From Hysterangium stoloniferum (lineage: Eukaryota; Basidiomycota; Agaricomycetes; Hysterangiales; Hysterangiaceae): 64,000 bases of DNA. The stretch's first letter is position 1. Every line of letters starts with the position of its first letter. A program made the translations under genes and the position numbers. The notes beneath the pieces were generated by a model. That model made no database searches. It was not told the origin of the DNA and saw nothing but the letters and a program-made list of their open reading frames with translations. The DNA is taken from NCBI GenBank assembly GCA_015178975.1, contig WHVD01000003.1, positions 434,001 through 498,000 of the forward strand, written 5' to 3'. This document shows positions 10,640 through 20,586 of the stretch, piece by piece.

Positions 10640-10793
10640 CTTGGGCCACTTGAGGGTCCTGCAAAATGAATACGTCCAATGGCAAATCCTCTTTTCCTTA
10701 TATTCCATTTTCTGTTTTTTTTTTTTTGAATTTCACGTGAAAAATTCTGGAAAATCAATATAGTGAAGTGAATTGGCTGCTCTTGTTACGACC

Positions 10794-12035
10794 AGAATTC
10801 CCGCCAGACTCTGGGCATTAACTTATACACACCCTGTCATGAATTGATTATTCTTCAATAAAGTCAAATAATATTCTACTAATCGAATTCGAAAGCCTCG
10901 TTCGACAAAGTATATATTCGCCCTGTCGATGAAGTAAGAGGCTATTACCAGTCACGAGAACTCATGGAAGTATTTGTCAAAGAAGTTACGACAAGATAGA
11001 TTACTAATATCACTAATATACAGATATTTCGACTAACTTCCCTCGCTCCTTTCGTAGCCCTTTTATGCTTTTTGTCGTATCGTTATGACTATGTTATGAA
11101 CTAATTATGAAATCATATATGACGTCGAAATGAGACATGTCGAAAGAGATTCGATGGTGTCGAATAATGTTCGGTTTTGTCGAGTTGAATTTGATAGGTC
11201 GAAGAGTTGTCGAAAGTTACCTTTGAATGTTTGTGACAATATGTGACATGTGATGGTTGTGACACACCCGCACCCTATATGCACCCATTATCAGTTTACT
11301 GGAATTCCCACTGGACTCTGTATGTCAGACTTGTCTACATTCGACTTCATTACATTGTGTTTCAGTCACTAAAAAACCCACCGGACTCCGTCTCTGTCTA
11401 TATCTGACCTTGTCCCACGCATCAGTCACCAGACCCCGCTCAGAAAACCCGTCACCCCTCTAACAGAGCCCCGTTCCCATTTTAGTCAAATGACCTGTCA
11501 CGATTTGGACTCCACTTCCGCTCCATTTCCCGTTATGGTTTATGATTTGTCACTATTCGGACTCTGCTTCATTCTATCCCGTTCCTAACACCAAACTTGG
11601 TGTTTACTATTCCTGTTTTATGTTTTGCTTGTTTCATTTCATCATTACTGGATTTGGTATGACATTCACTCCACGGTCTATTTAAATTGGCAGATGTTGT
11701 ACATACAATCCAGTCAGAAAATCGGCTTAGATTCCCCCCCAGTAATCTAATACATTTTCCGCTCTAAACTCCTACTTGAATTACACCGCTCACACTAGTC
11801 GGAGCCCATGGGCTCCAGCACATCTATCTCTCTCATCAATCTCGACTCATGACCCACGACCTCCGACCTACAACCCCTCAACCCACGACTCCTGCCCAGA
11901 CTCCCTGGGATTCCCATCTGCCTGTCTGAAGTTGGACAACACGATCTAGTGAGGGTGCAGCCTATAAGCTGAAGCCAAGTCCTACTGGATATCCCACAGG
12001 TTTCTTTGGAAACCTGCCCTGTACGTATCCTAACA
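10794..12035 (+). mobile_element. Solo LTR, family C, carrying a nested LTR-A (TSD GCTCT)
   Basis: Starts TGTTACGACCAGAATTCC and ends GTACGTATCCTAACA, with GCTCT at 10789-10793 and 12036-12040. Without the nested LTR-A (10835-11264) the LTR is about 810 bp. It cuts Helitron A after the codons NNTIGLNGRA. It is the most complete LTR-C here and serves as the reference for the others. Confidence 0.9.
10835..11264 (-). mobile_element. Solo LTR, family A, nested in LTR-C (TSD CACCC)
   Basis: 430 bp from TGTCATGAATTGATTATTC to GATGGTTGTGACA, with CACCC at 10830-10834 and 11265-11269. It gives a clear order of events: Helitron A, then LTR-C, then LTR-A. Confidence 0.9.
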
Positions 12036-12415
12036 GCTCTACCATTAAGGCCTATTGTATTGTTAGAATTGGCCTCAAAGTATGCCATCAATGTAGTCTT
12101 GGAATGATGGGCAGCATCCAAAGCTTCTTCTGGACCATCCATGCCATCAAAGATAACTGACTGGTGATTCTCTAAATGCACAGGGAGGGCTATGACAGCA
12201 GGAATTTGAGTATGTATCTCATTTTCCAAAAGTCTCCAAAATGCTTCATGTGCACTGACATAGCGGGTATGTTGAATTTCATCCTTGTTCTTTCCAAACT
12301 CCATTGTTGTATGATTATGTCCTTTGTATATATACTTGTGAATATATTTAATGGAGCAAATATTAAAAGTCATCTCAACATTGATACGACATTCCAGAAT
12401 GAGAAGAAGGGCAGC
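12036..12415 (-). pseudogene. Helitron A piece with Rep tyrosine motif
   Basis: The minus strand reads LECRINVEMTF, then IKYIHKYIYKGHNHTTMEF, the Rep motif with the paired tyrosines used for strand nicking, then YVSAHEAFWRLLENEIHTQI and ALPVHLENHQSVIFDG. It is bounded by LTR-C on one side and a 2.2-kb LTR-E on the other. Confidence 0.85.
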
Positions 12416-12694
12416 TGTTATGTATTTTCAAAGGTTTTTCTATTTTTCGCAATTTCCCCAAAACGAGATTCTTAACAAAGGCTCTAAAAATATACTTATA
12501 TCGCTATGGTAAAATTGTACAGTATTCCTTTGAATTATCTCGAAATTATGCAAATTATTTTGTATTTTTATCTAAAAAACTGAGTACACTATGAAATTTC
12601 TACTTTTATTCTTTTTTAACTATATATCTTCAAACCGGCCACCTGGCACTTATTACACAATGTGCGGGAATATTCGTCACAACAAGTGACCGTC

Positions 12695-12775
12695 GTCACA
12701 AGGGCGCGCAACAGTCACAAGGGTGCACGACAGTCACAAAAGGCGTGCGACAGTCACAAGGCACGACGGGTGTCA
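12695..12775 (+). repeat. Degenerate 19-20 bp tandem repeat, four units
   Basis: Four units of the type GTCACAAGGGYGCRCGACA follow one another inside the LTR-E insertion. They are GC-rich against an AT-rich background. Confidence 0.75.
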
Positions 12776-12949
12776 CATACGTACTAGCATAGGAATATTA
12801 TGTCATATATTATGTCATCATATATGCTACAATAGAGAATGGCGGAAATGTCTAAAACATTCCAAGTAAAATAGCTAAAATAGGATAGAAATAAAGTTCA
12901 ATATGTCTCTAAATGTCTCAGATCTCAGTGTATATGTGAAGAGTCGATA

Positions 12950-13330
12950 GATTCTGACCGTTCGATATACGAAGAATAGTGTCTATTCAACTACTATTAG
13001 CAGGTATTGACCGTACAGTACAATACCGTAGATTACTAGACAAGCTGTACTAGTAAGAAGACACGCTATGCATCACAAGAGCAACTGTACAGTTGCTCTT
13101 GACGGCTAGAATGAAAGAATGAAAGAGTTGACCTTCACGGTACAACTCGTAGCTAGATGTAAAATAGATAATCAACGCGAAGCTGAATATCTAGAGTAAA
13201 GAAATAATAGCGCAAGTCGACTATAATGTCAACTAGCGCAAAGACCTTAGATTGGAACTCGACCTTCGCGGTTCGAGTCCAAAGTACGTTAGTATGCAAG
13301 AGAATACTACCTTTAAAGGTAGTTGAGACG
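12950..13330 (-). repeat. Hairpin cluster in LTR-E
   Basis: Successive inverted repeats with different stems: GGTATTG/CAATACC (13002-13026), TTACTAG/CTAGTAA, the perfect 24-nt palindrome at about 13077-13100, GAGTTG/CAACTC with loop ACCTTCACGGTA (13126-13148), ACTCGA/TCGAGT with loop CCTTCGCGGT (13257-13278) and the palindrome ACTACCTTTAAAGGTAGT. Several loops share ACC...GGT. Confidence 0.7.
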
Positions 13331-13672
13331 TTACCCTTGACACCTCTCGCTATTCGACGTCTGGGTCGTTTACGAGGTGGTGTCTGCTGGGTAAAAGTTG
13401 TCTGTCCCTTTTGGCACCGAGAGTGCCCATACGTATACATAAAGCTTCGAACTACAAAATCAAGGTGTGCTCGAAATATAGAAAGAATATAAAGAAAGAA
13501 AATAAAAGATAAATAATAAAGTACTATAATCCAGCTATTATTCCTTAGTCCAGGTATGCATATATGCATACCCTTTACAGTATATAAGGAGCTCTGCTCC
13601 AGCCATGAAATATAACCAATCTTATCAACCCATTTACACCACATCTGTGTATCACTGCAGCAAGCAGTTTAT

Positions 13673-13986
13673 TGCCACCTCTTAGTTGAGCATCTGGCAC
13701 CTAGGATTCCCTGTCACCTCTTGTTGAGTAATTTGACAGTAGTTCTACCAATCAGGATTCCCTGCCACCTCTTGTTGAGTAATTTGGTATTAATCCTTTG
13801 TACTACAGTCACCTCTTGTTGAGTAATTTGACTGCTTGTTACATATCTTGTTATTTGTAGTTTAAGACTTCAGTCACCTCTTGTTGAGTAATTTGACTGA
13901 TTATTACATTGCAAATAATCCTTGTTACATTTCTTGTTATTTGTAATCTAAAACTTCAGTCACCTCTTGTTGAGTAATTTGACTGA
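13673..13986. repeat. Six hairpins with a constant loop and compensating stems
   Basis: The 17-nt loop CCTCTTGTTGAGTAATT is identical in five units and similar in the first. Stems: TGCCA/TGGCA (13673-13699), CTGTCA/TGACAG (13711-13739), TGCCA/TGGTA (13763-13789), CAGTCA/TGACTG (13806-13834), and TCAGTCA/TGACTGA twice (13870-13900 and 13956-13986). The two arms change together. The last units also have outer pairing between TTATTTG and CAAATAA. Confidence 0.85.
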
Positions 13987-14583
13987 TTATTACATTACAA
14001 ATAATCCCTGTTCCCTTGCTCATTTATTGTGAATCAGTAAAGCATATTCACAAAACATCTTAAAGTGTTTGAGCATAAGTAAATACTGAGAATATCCTTG
14101 CAAGATCCTAAGACTACATTAAGATCCTGATAAGTTAGTATCACAGTAGACCCTGTAGGTTAGTGTAAATAAAGCATATATTAGCCAAATAGTGTTTTAT
14201 TCTATATCTAATCTTTTGACCTGTTTATAAATATTTTTACTGTTTGATAAATAGTATAATATATATATAAACTAGCTAGCATTGAAGTTAAATCTAGATT
14301 CGGAATCAGTAAATTGTTATTCTTATTTTAGTAGTTGTTATCACAGAAAAAGAACAAGCTTGCACAAGCAGCTCTCAAAACCTTCTTTGCGAAGTAGGAT
14401 ACATATATTCAAGTAAACTCTTGACTTCAGGGGTTCTAAGTCTATTAAGGCTGCCACTGATTAATATCAAATACTTAAATTATTTTACCTTGCAGTGAAT
14501 TGAGTATTTGCACATTTTGATTGAGCATTGGACTTCTTTTTTAGAAAATAAGTATTAAAATAAGGCTAATACATTACAGCAGC

Positions 14584-15350
14584 ACAGTAAGGGACAACAT
14601 GTCAGTTGTCTAACTCATGACCTCTGACTTTATGTTTTCTGCCATCATTTCTACGGTGGTACTTTGAATAGCCATCTTCATTTATACTTGTAGATTCATG
14701 AAAGGGCTTGGGAAAATGCTTTGTACATTTGTTATCTTTGATACATTTTTCACCACATACATGAATCATGAGCTCAGATACCAACTTGTAAAGCTTTGGT
14801 TGCTCCTCTTGATCTGGAAACTCTGCAGATATCATAGCATCAACTTCTGCAGGAGTCCGAAGCTTTGCCCCCTCTTCAAACCATATGAGCAAATGCATAT
14901 GAGGGAGACCATGCTTCTGAAATTCAATGGTATGGACACAGGCAACTGTTTTGCCAAGGTAGTTTTTCTTCATAATGAGCTGAAGCAAGTGTGCCTTTTT
15001 CAATGCAAAAACATGTGACACTATATCTGGGTAATCAGCAGCAGTTTGCCCTAGAAGAAGTGCTTCAGTTATTTCCCTCCATTTGAGGTTGGCTGTCATA
15101 GTAATAAACATGCTTGCATTGCCATATTTGTGTGATATAGCCAGTGAATTTTGCAAATTTTCCATCATATCCCAACTGCTACCTTGGAAAGTTGCTGGCA
15201 GTATAAATTTACTTCCAATTTCATTTGGCTCAGGTTGCTGGTTATTATCCTGTACTGTGAAGGCATCAACTACCTGATGGTAAATTTCAGCTCGTAAAGT
15301 GCCTTGATTGTGTCTTATCCATGATAGCCTGCTTTGCTCTGCTGCTGCCT
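14584..15350 (-). pseudogene. Helitron A HUH Rep domain piece
   Basis: The minus-strand frame 15168-14602 encodes LQNSLAISHKYGNASMFITM, then CVHTIEFQKHGLPHMHLLIW with the HxH metal-binding HUH motif, then MIHVCGEKCIKDNKCTKHFP, a Cys-rich insert. The frame continues upstream toward 15350 (EIYHQVVDAFTVQDNNQQPE). A stop follows DN at about 14600. This is the nicking-enzyme domain used for rolling-circle transposition. Confidence 0.9.
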
Positions 15351-15369
15351 ATGTATCTACAATGTATTG

Positions 15370-16492
15370 CTAAAGCAGTTTTCCACCCCTTAGAATTGTA
15401 GTTGCTTCACCAATTTTTTGAAAGAGTCGATAAGCATAATACTTTATCTGGGAGACTTTTGTCTGCTTTTTCTTCTGCCTATTCTCTGTCACTTCTTCAG
15501 GTTCAAGTTCTTCAGTAATTCCTTGCACCTCATCCTGCTCCATAGCTGGCTCAGGAGGTGGTATAGCATCATCAACTGGAATATCTATTTGCTCAGGTGG
15601 GAGAGGTACAACTTGGGGAATTACTTCAGGTTGAGGAATCACTATCTCTGGCAAGTCAGATATTATCTCCTCAGGAGCTGGTTCAAGGACTTCTGGCTCT
15701 GGAGCAATCTCCTCAATAGCTGCTGGGGCTAGGACTATCTCAGCAGGGAATGGTTCATTTGCATACAGAATATCCCAGCTCCAGCCTCACTCTCCTCTTG
15801 GAAAGAATAGTATATAATAGAGTGGAGCATACAAAGGATTAGTTTCAAAGATTCTTCTAAATCCTTCACTCTGATAATTAAGCACAATGTCTCTTCTATC
15901 AGTAGAAGTACCACCCCCTGGGAGAATGACCGCCAACTCATCCCCTGTTGGAATGTTATATTGCCTTGGATCTGTATGAGCTTTATATGTCAGCCTGACC
16001 TGGAGCTGAGGAGTGATTGGTTGGTCTCTCAGACGTGTCATAGCTTGTTTATAGATGTGAACAAAAGGATTAAATTCTAACATCATATCCTGTAATCCAG
16101 AAAGGGTTGTGGCATTGATTCTTTTGTCCTGGTTACATGCATACCTATGCTCTAATGCAGCATCTACTTCATAAAAGTAGAGCTGAGCATAGGAAGGAAT
16201 CTGACCCTCATTAGGAATCAGAGCACCATGATTATATTATGTCTAAGTTCTTCATGGAGTTTAAAGACATAAGGATCACATTCCCCATGAAGTAATGACC
16301 TGTCCATTGTAGCACCCAGGGAAGTAAATGTTAAAGCAGAATTATATGCCAGATATTTTTACGAAACTCTTTAGAATCTGCATCCTCAGGATTCTCTAGT
16401 AGATGATGTAATGGTTGAGGGACATCTTCAAGTATAGGTAATCTGATCTTTCCAGATAGACAACAACTTCCAAAAAAAGGATTGTTATTAGA
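15370..16492 (-). pseudogene. Helitron A N-terminal Helitron-like domain pieces
   Basis: The frame 16086-15787 reads NPFVHIYKQAMTRLRDQPIT and YKAHTDPRQYNIPTGDELAV, then PLYAPLYYILFFPRGE, the standard lead-in to Helitron Rep. After a frame change, 15654-15370 gives a Pro/Glu-rich insert (EIVIPQPEVIPQVVPLPPEQ) and SQIKYYAYRLFQKIGEATTI. Upstream, 16492-16331 reads IRLPILEDVPQPLHHLL and EFRKNIWHI. Several frameshifts lie in 16330-16090. Confidence 0.8.
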
Positions 16493-16497
16493 GGAAT

Positions 16498-16925
16498 TGT
16501 CACAACCGTCACATGTCATGTATTGTCACAAACATTCAAAGGTAACTTTCGACAACTCTTCGACCTATCGAATTCAACTCGACAAACCGAACATTAATCG
16601 ACACCATTGAATCTCTTTCGACATGTCTCATTTCGACATCATATATGATTTCATAATTAGTTCATAACATAGTCATAACGATACGACGAAAAGCATAAAA
16701 GGGCTACGAAAGGAACAAGGGAAGTCAGTCGAAATATCTGTATATTAGTAACATTAGTAATCTACTTTGTCGTACGTCTTCGACAAATACTTCCGTGAGT
16801 TCTCGCAATTGGTAATAGCCTCTTACTTCATCGACAGGGCGAATATATACTTCGTCGAACGAGGCTTTCTGGTTCGATTAGTAGAATATTATTCGACTTT
16901 GTCGAAGAATAATCAATTCGTGACA
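16498..16925 (+). mobile_element. Solo LTR, family A, well preserved (TSD GGAAT)
   Basis: 428 bp from TGTCACAACCGTCACATG to TCAATTCGTGACA, with GGAAT at 16493-16497 and 16926-16930. It keeps most TCGA motifs that are mutated in other copies, so it is probably one of the youngest. It splits Helitron A just after CSKCNALH. Confidence 0.9.
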
Positions 16926-16930
16926 GGAAT

Positions 16931-17808
16931 GCTAAAGACGCTCTGCCATCTAATGTAATGCATTGCATTTTGAACACAATACAGTCATTGTTCCCAGATA
17001 ATGTGGTTGCAGCTGTGGATTATCCTCATCAATTGGGCACCTGGCCAGGGGGAGTGGCCCAGGGGGTCTAGGAGGTGGTGGAACAGGTTCAGCAGGCTCA
17101 GGAATATGTGGTAATGGTAATGCATCCTCATCCATTGGTACAGGAACAATAGGAGGAATAGGAACATGATCTAAAGGTAAGATAGGAAGAGCAGGAATAA
17201 TCTGAGGATTCTGGGAGGGTGCCTGTTGTAATGGAAGGGCAGCTGTCTAAACTTGTAAAGCAGTGACTGCTCTTCTGCCAATATGAAGTGGCAATTCAGA
17301 GAGAGGTGGAGCTACATTTCTTCCCCGTAACCATCTATTATTAAGAGGGGGAGGTGCAGGGACTCTAGCAGCTTGATCAAATAAGTCTCTCACTGCTCTC
17401 CTGCCCACTGCAACAGGATGCTGTAATGCAGTAGATGATGATGCAAGCTGTGGTCCATCTGCCAATTGTGTATGTATATTAGCTACAACAGTGCCAGGAG
17501 TAAGAGCAAGACCATCTATATTACGTGATGATCCAGCAATAGCAAATGGATCCTGCTGATTGTTAGGCAGAGGATTGGCAGGAGGGCCAATATTACATCA
17601 TGATCCAGCAATAGCAAATGGATTGGCAGGAGGGGCCAAGAGAAATGGTACAGGAGCAGGAATAGCATGCTGCTGAGAAACACCATCATGTCTCAGGTGA
17701 CAACACTCAGTGTGTGGGGTCATTACCAAATGCTGCTGATGGTCCTGAGCATGTACATTCTGCCAATTGCATTCAGGTGTAGAAGGTTCAGAAGGTAAAT
17801 CCCTAAAA
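16931..17808 (-). pseudogene. Helitron A Pro-rich N-terminus
   Basis: From 17808 downward the minus strand reads DLPSEPSTPECNWQNVHAQD, HAIPAPVPFLLAPPANPFAI, a stop, NPLPNNQQDPFAIAGSSRNI, then QLASSSTALQHPVAVGRRAV. After another stop comes LPLPHIPEPAEPVPPPPRP and VLCSKCNALH, half of a zinc motif. A local duplication (ANPFAIAGS twice, at 17521-17640) is present. Low complexity makes the true start uncertain. Confidence 0.65.
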
Positions 17809-17814
17809 TGGTGG

Positions 17815-19180
17815 ATAGATTAGGCATTGAATGAAAAATAGGATAGATTTACATTACTATGCAAGCTACCAATAAGCAAAAAAGTGAAACCTGATAATAT
17901 TTAGTCAATACCAAGTAACCATAGAAAAGATTGTAAACATACCCTTATAAAATGCCTTCTGAATTGCATTTGAGGAACTCCAGCTATCCTGGAGTTAATT
18001 GATGTGAACAAAGTCAATAGAATCTAAAATACTCAAAAAAAATCAAAAAACATGCTAAAATATGAAGATATCATTTAAACACTCACTTGCAATATGTCTG
18101 ATGTTCCTAGTCTAGTCCAAAAGCATCAGAAAGATTAAATGGTACATACCTGCAGTGAGTAAAAAATCCTAAAGAAAAGTGAAAAGAAGATGTATTTAGA
18201 ATACCATCATATAAGGGAATTCACAACTCACTTGATAATTGAAAATGTCTTGGATATTGGAAGGATGTTGTAAGAGGAAAAGACTATCAAAGAAATAAGA
18301 AATCCCTCTAAAATATTCAAAAAACATAAATAAAAAAAGAAAACATGATCAAAATAACATACAACTCACTTGAAAATGTCCTGAATATTGTGAAGATGCT
18401 TTGAGATGAAATAACAACCAAAGAATCAAAAGGTCTCCTAAAAAAACATTAAGAAAACATTAATAAAGCAAAATTTAAATAAATATGAACAGAATCATCC
18501 AAAACTCACCTGAAATTTTCCTGGATGCTTTGAAGAAGCTTTGAGATGAAATACAAACCAAAAGATCAGAAGGTTTCCTAAAAGAATATCAAAAGAAATT
18601 AAAAATGTGAAATTTAAATACAAAAAAAATAAAAAACATAAACAGAATCATCCAAAACTCACCTGAAATTGTCCTGGATGTTTTGAAGAAGCTTTGAGAT
18701 GAAATACTAACCAAAAGATCAGATGGCTTCCTAAAAGAATATTAAAAAAGCGAAAATTAACAAATAACTCACTAGAATGCCCAGGAAAGTCAATCAAATC
18801 TTCAAAACTTCACCTCCCTGATCTACTTTAACAAAACTACCAAAAAAGAACAAAGGTTTATAAGAAATAAATCAGTTAAGATTGAAAAAGAGACAATTTG
18901 CTGACATATACCTTAAAGCCAATGGGCCAATTAAAAGGCTCAGAGAAGTGTTAATATGATAGCTCCTGATTGTCCTATAGAAGCACTGGTGAGAGGGTAT
19001 TTTTAGAGAGCTTGTAACAGAAGATGTATGTGTGGTGATTGGATGGTCTGACAGTGTGGCAGTAGTGGGTGGAGTTTTAAAATTTCGTGGGAAACCTAAG
19101 GCACTGTGGGAAAGCTAGGATGTAAGTGAGGTGGTTTGTGAGTCTGTGTTTGTGATGTAATATGCCCGGTCGTGCAACAT
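17815..19180 (-). other. 5' region of Helitron A with duplicated exon-like units
   Basis: No long reading frame. On the minus strand it holds three 68-nt exon-like units (18730-18663, 18577-18510, 18437-18370). Each is preceded by a TTTTAG-type acceptor and followed by GTGAGT. Two more diverged units occur near 18307-18232 and 18160-18087. The intervening DNA is AT-rich with intron-like character. Confidence 0.55.
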
Positions 19181-19985
19181 GAGGGAGTGAGTGAGGGAGT
19201 GCGACGTGAGTGAGGGAGTGCGACGTGAGTGAGGGAGTGCGACGTGAGTGAGGGAGTGCGACGTGAGTGAGTGCGACGTGAGTGAGGGAGTGACGTGAGT
19301 GAGGGAGTGCGACGTGAGTGAGGGAGTGCGACGTGAGTGAGGGAGTGCGACGTGAGTGAGGGAGTGCGACGTGAGTGAGGGAGTGCGACGTGAGTGAGGG
19401 AGTGCGACGTGAGTGAGGGAGTGCGACGTGAGTGAGGGAGTGCGACGTGAGTGAGGGAGTGCGACGTGAGTGAGGGAGTGCGACGTGAGTGAGGGAGTGC
19501 GACGTGAGTGAGGAGTGCGACGTGAGTGAGGGAGTGCGACGTGAGTGAGGGAGTGCGACGTGAGTGAGGGAGTGCGACGTGAGTGAGGGAGTGCGACGTG
19601 AGTGAGGGAGTGCGACGTGAGTGAGGGAGTGCGACGTGAGTGAGGGAGTGCGACGTGAGTGAGGGAGTGCGACGTGAGTGAGGGAGTGCGACGTGAGTGA
19701 GGGAGTGCGACGTGAGTGAGGGAGTGCGACGTGAGTGAGGGAGTGCGACGTGAGTGAGGGAGTGCGACGTGAGTGAGGGAGTGCGACGTGAGTGAGGGAG
19801 TGCGACGTGAGTGAGGGAGTGCGACGTGAGTGAGGGAGTGCGACGTGAGTGAGGGAGTGCGACGTGAGTGAGGGAGTGCGACGTGAGTGAGGGAGTGCGA
19901 CGTGAGTGAGGGAGTGCGACGTGAGTGAGGGAGTGCGACGTGAGTGAGGGAGTGCAACGTGAGTGAGGGAGTGCGACGTGAGGCA
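19181..19985 (+). repeat. 19-bp satellite, about 42 tandem copies
   Basis: Head-to-tail copies of GTGAGTGAGGGAGTGCGAC, nearly identical, with a few units shortened (near 19262-19290 and 19510). Because 19 is not a multiple of 3 and the unit lacks stop codons on the minus strand, all minus frames stay open for over 300 codons. The long frames there are not genes. Degenerate relatives (GTGATGTGAGTGAGGCGGCA) continue to about 20090. Confidence 0.95.
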
Positions 19986-20586
19986 GCACGATGTGGGTGA
20001 GGTGGCATGATGTGGGCAAAGCGGTGTGATGTGGGTAAAGTGATGTGATGTGAGTGAGGCGGCATGACGTGAGTGAAGTGGTGCATCACGCGAATTTTGT
20101 CACAAAGTGCATGAACGGTGTGTCACATGACCAAGCATATTACATCATGAATGCGGATGGAGTATCACACCTGGGAGTGTATGTGACAGTAACCGGGATG
20201 CTATTGTGGGCATGGGAGAGTTAAGGCTCACTTCACTAGCAGATACAGACCATGGGAAACAGGCTGCTCGCTTCGCTCACAGATGCTGACCTAATACTGA
20301 CCAATTAGTGACTAAGCAGTGCCCACAGACCCACCAACATGAATTAACTTATATGACAAGCCTGGGAACCCTTGCTATGCTGTGGGGTGGTCACTTCGTG
20401 ACCTGCCCCACTGCTTGCTGCAGGCTCTGGCTTGTTGGGGGGTGAAGCCCCAACCCCCCCCCACGTCCATGACTCTTAAGTATTTCTGAGCACTTCTAAG
20501 TATTCTGAGTATTTCTAAGTATTTACATATCACAATCACTGTTCAAAAAAATCAATTAAAACAAATTCAATAAATACATTAAAACT
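19986..20586. other. Helitron B 3' non-coding region
   Basis: No gene. It holds the degenerate satellite edge (to about 20090), the perfect palindrome GGTCACTTCGTGACC at 20388-20402 and a GC hairpin TTGGGGGGTGAAGCCCCAA at about 20434-20452. The hairpin near the end of a rolling-circle element fits a Helitron 3' terminator, but the exact terminus was not located. Confidence 0.5.

Larger units (their letters stand above)
12416..14578 (-). mobile_element. Long LTR-like insertion, family E (TSD GCAGC)
   Basis: 2,163 bp from TGTTATGTATTTTCAAAGG to GGCTAATACATTACA, with GCAGC at 12411-12415 and 14579-14583. Removing it rejoins the Helitron frame HVVPY...LLLILECRINVEM. It may be one very long LTR or an LTR with another insertion inside (12650-13640 has no readable TSD). 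The zone 13430-13470 (GAGTGCCCATACGTATACAT) matches LTR-E at 22400. TATA-like sequence lies near 13575. A hairpin array lies on each side of this promoter-like site. No reading frame for gag or pol was seen. Confidence 0.7.
6528..17808 (-). pseudogene. Helitron A Rep/PIF1-helicase gene, broken
   Basis: A single ancestral gene can be followed on the minus strand through these pieces: 17808-16931, 16492-14584, 12415-12036, 10793-10645, 10208-9694, 9400-9141, 8705-7803, 7317-7076 and 6585-6528. In order these give a Pro-rich N-terminus, a CxxC zinc motif, the Helitron-like N-domain, the HUH Rep domain, the Rep tyrosine motif, a linker, and the PIF1 helicase with Walker A and B, ending FKDVIIDP. 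Each gap is an LTR with its own TSD. In-frame stops and frameshifts also occur within pieces, for example near 16330-16100, 15375 and 14600. In the intact state it would be a protein of well over 1,300 aa. It differs from Helitron B throughout, so it represents a second Helitron lineage. Confidence 0.85.
5215..19100 (-). mobile_element. Helitron A, heavily interrupted (borders approximate)
   Basis: A minus-strand rolling-circle transposon. It encodes a Rep/helicase pseudogene (6528-17808) broken by ten LTR insertions, two of which carry or abut further ones. The 3' side has a GC hairpin at about 5220-5238 and a palindrome-like GTCGCTTCGTGAC at about 6330. A matching palindrome GGTCACTTCGTGACC occurs 3' of Helitron B at 20388. 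The 5' side may extend through the duplicated exon-like units to near the satellite at 19181. Terminal TC and CTRR ends could not be fixed. Confidence 0.6.

Noticed and set aside
13245..13290. tRNA gene (GGTTCGAGTCC resembles a B box)
   Set aside because: No matching D arm, anticodon arm or acceptor stem around it. The motif is one of the LTR-E hairpins.
13673..13986. CRISPR-like array
   Set aside because: The conserved part is a hairpin loop with changing stems. Spacing is irregular, there are no uniform spacers and no cas genes, and the genome is eukaryotic.
12416..14578. A long intron of the Helitron A gene
   Set aside because: The GCAGC duplication and TG...CA ends show it is an insertion.
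19096..20089. Two minus-strand frames of 307 and 324 codons
   Set aside because: They are translations of the 19-bp satellite, open in every minus frame because the unit lacks stops. Not genes.
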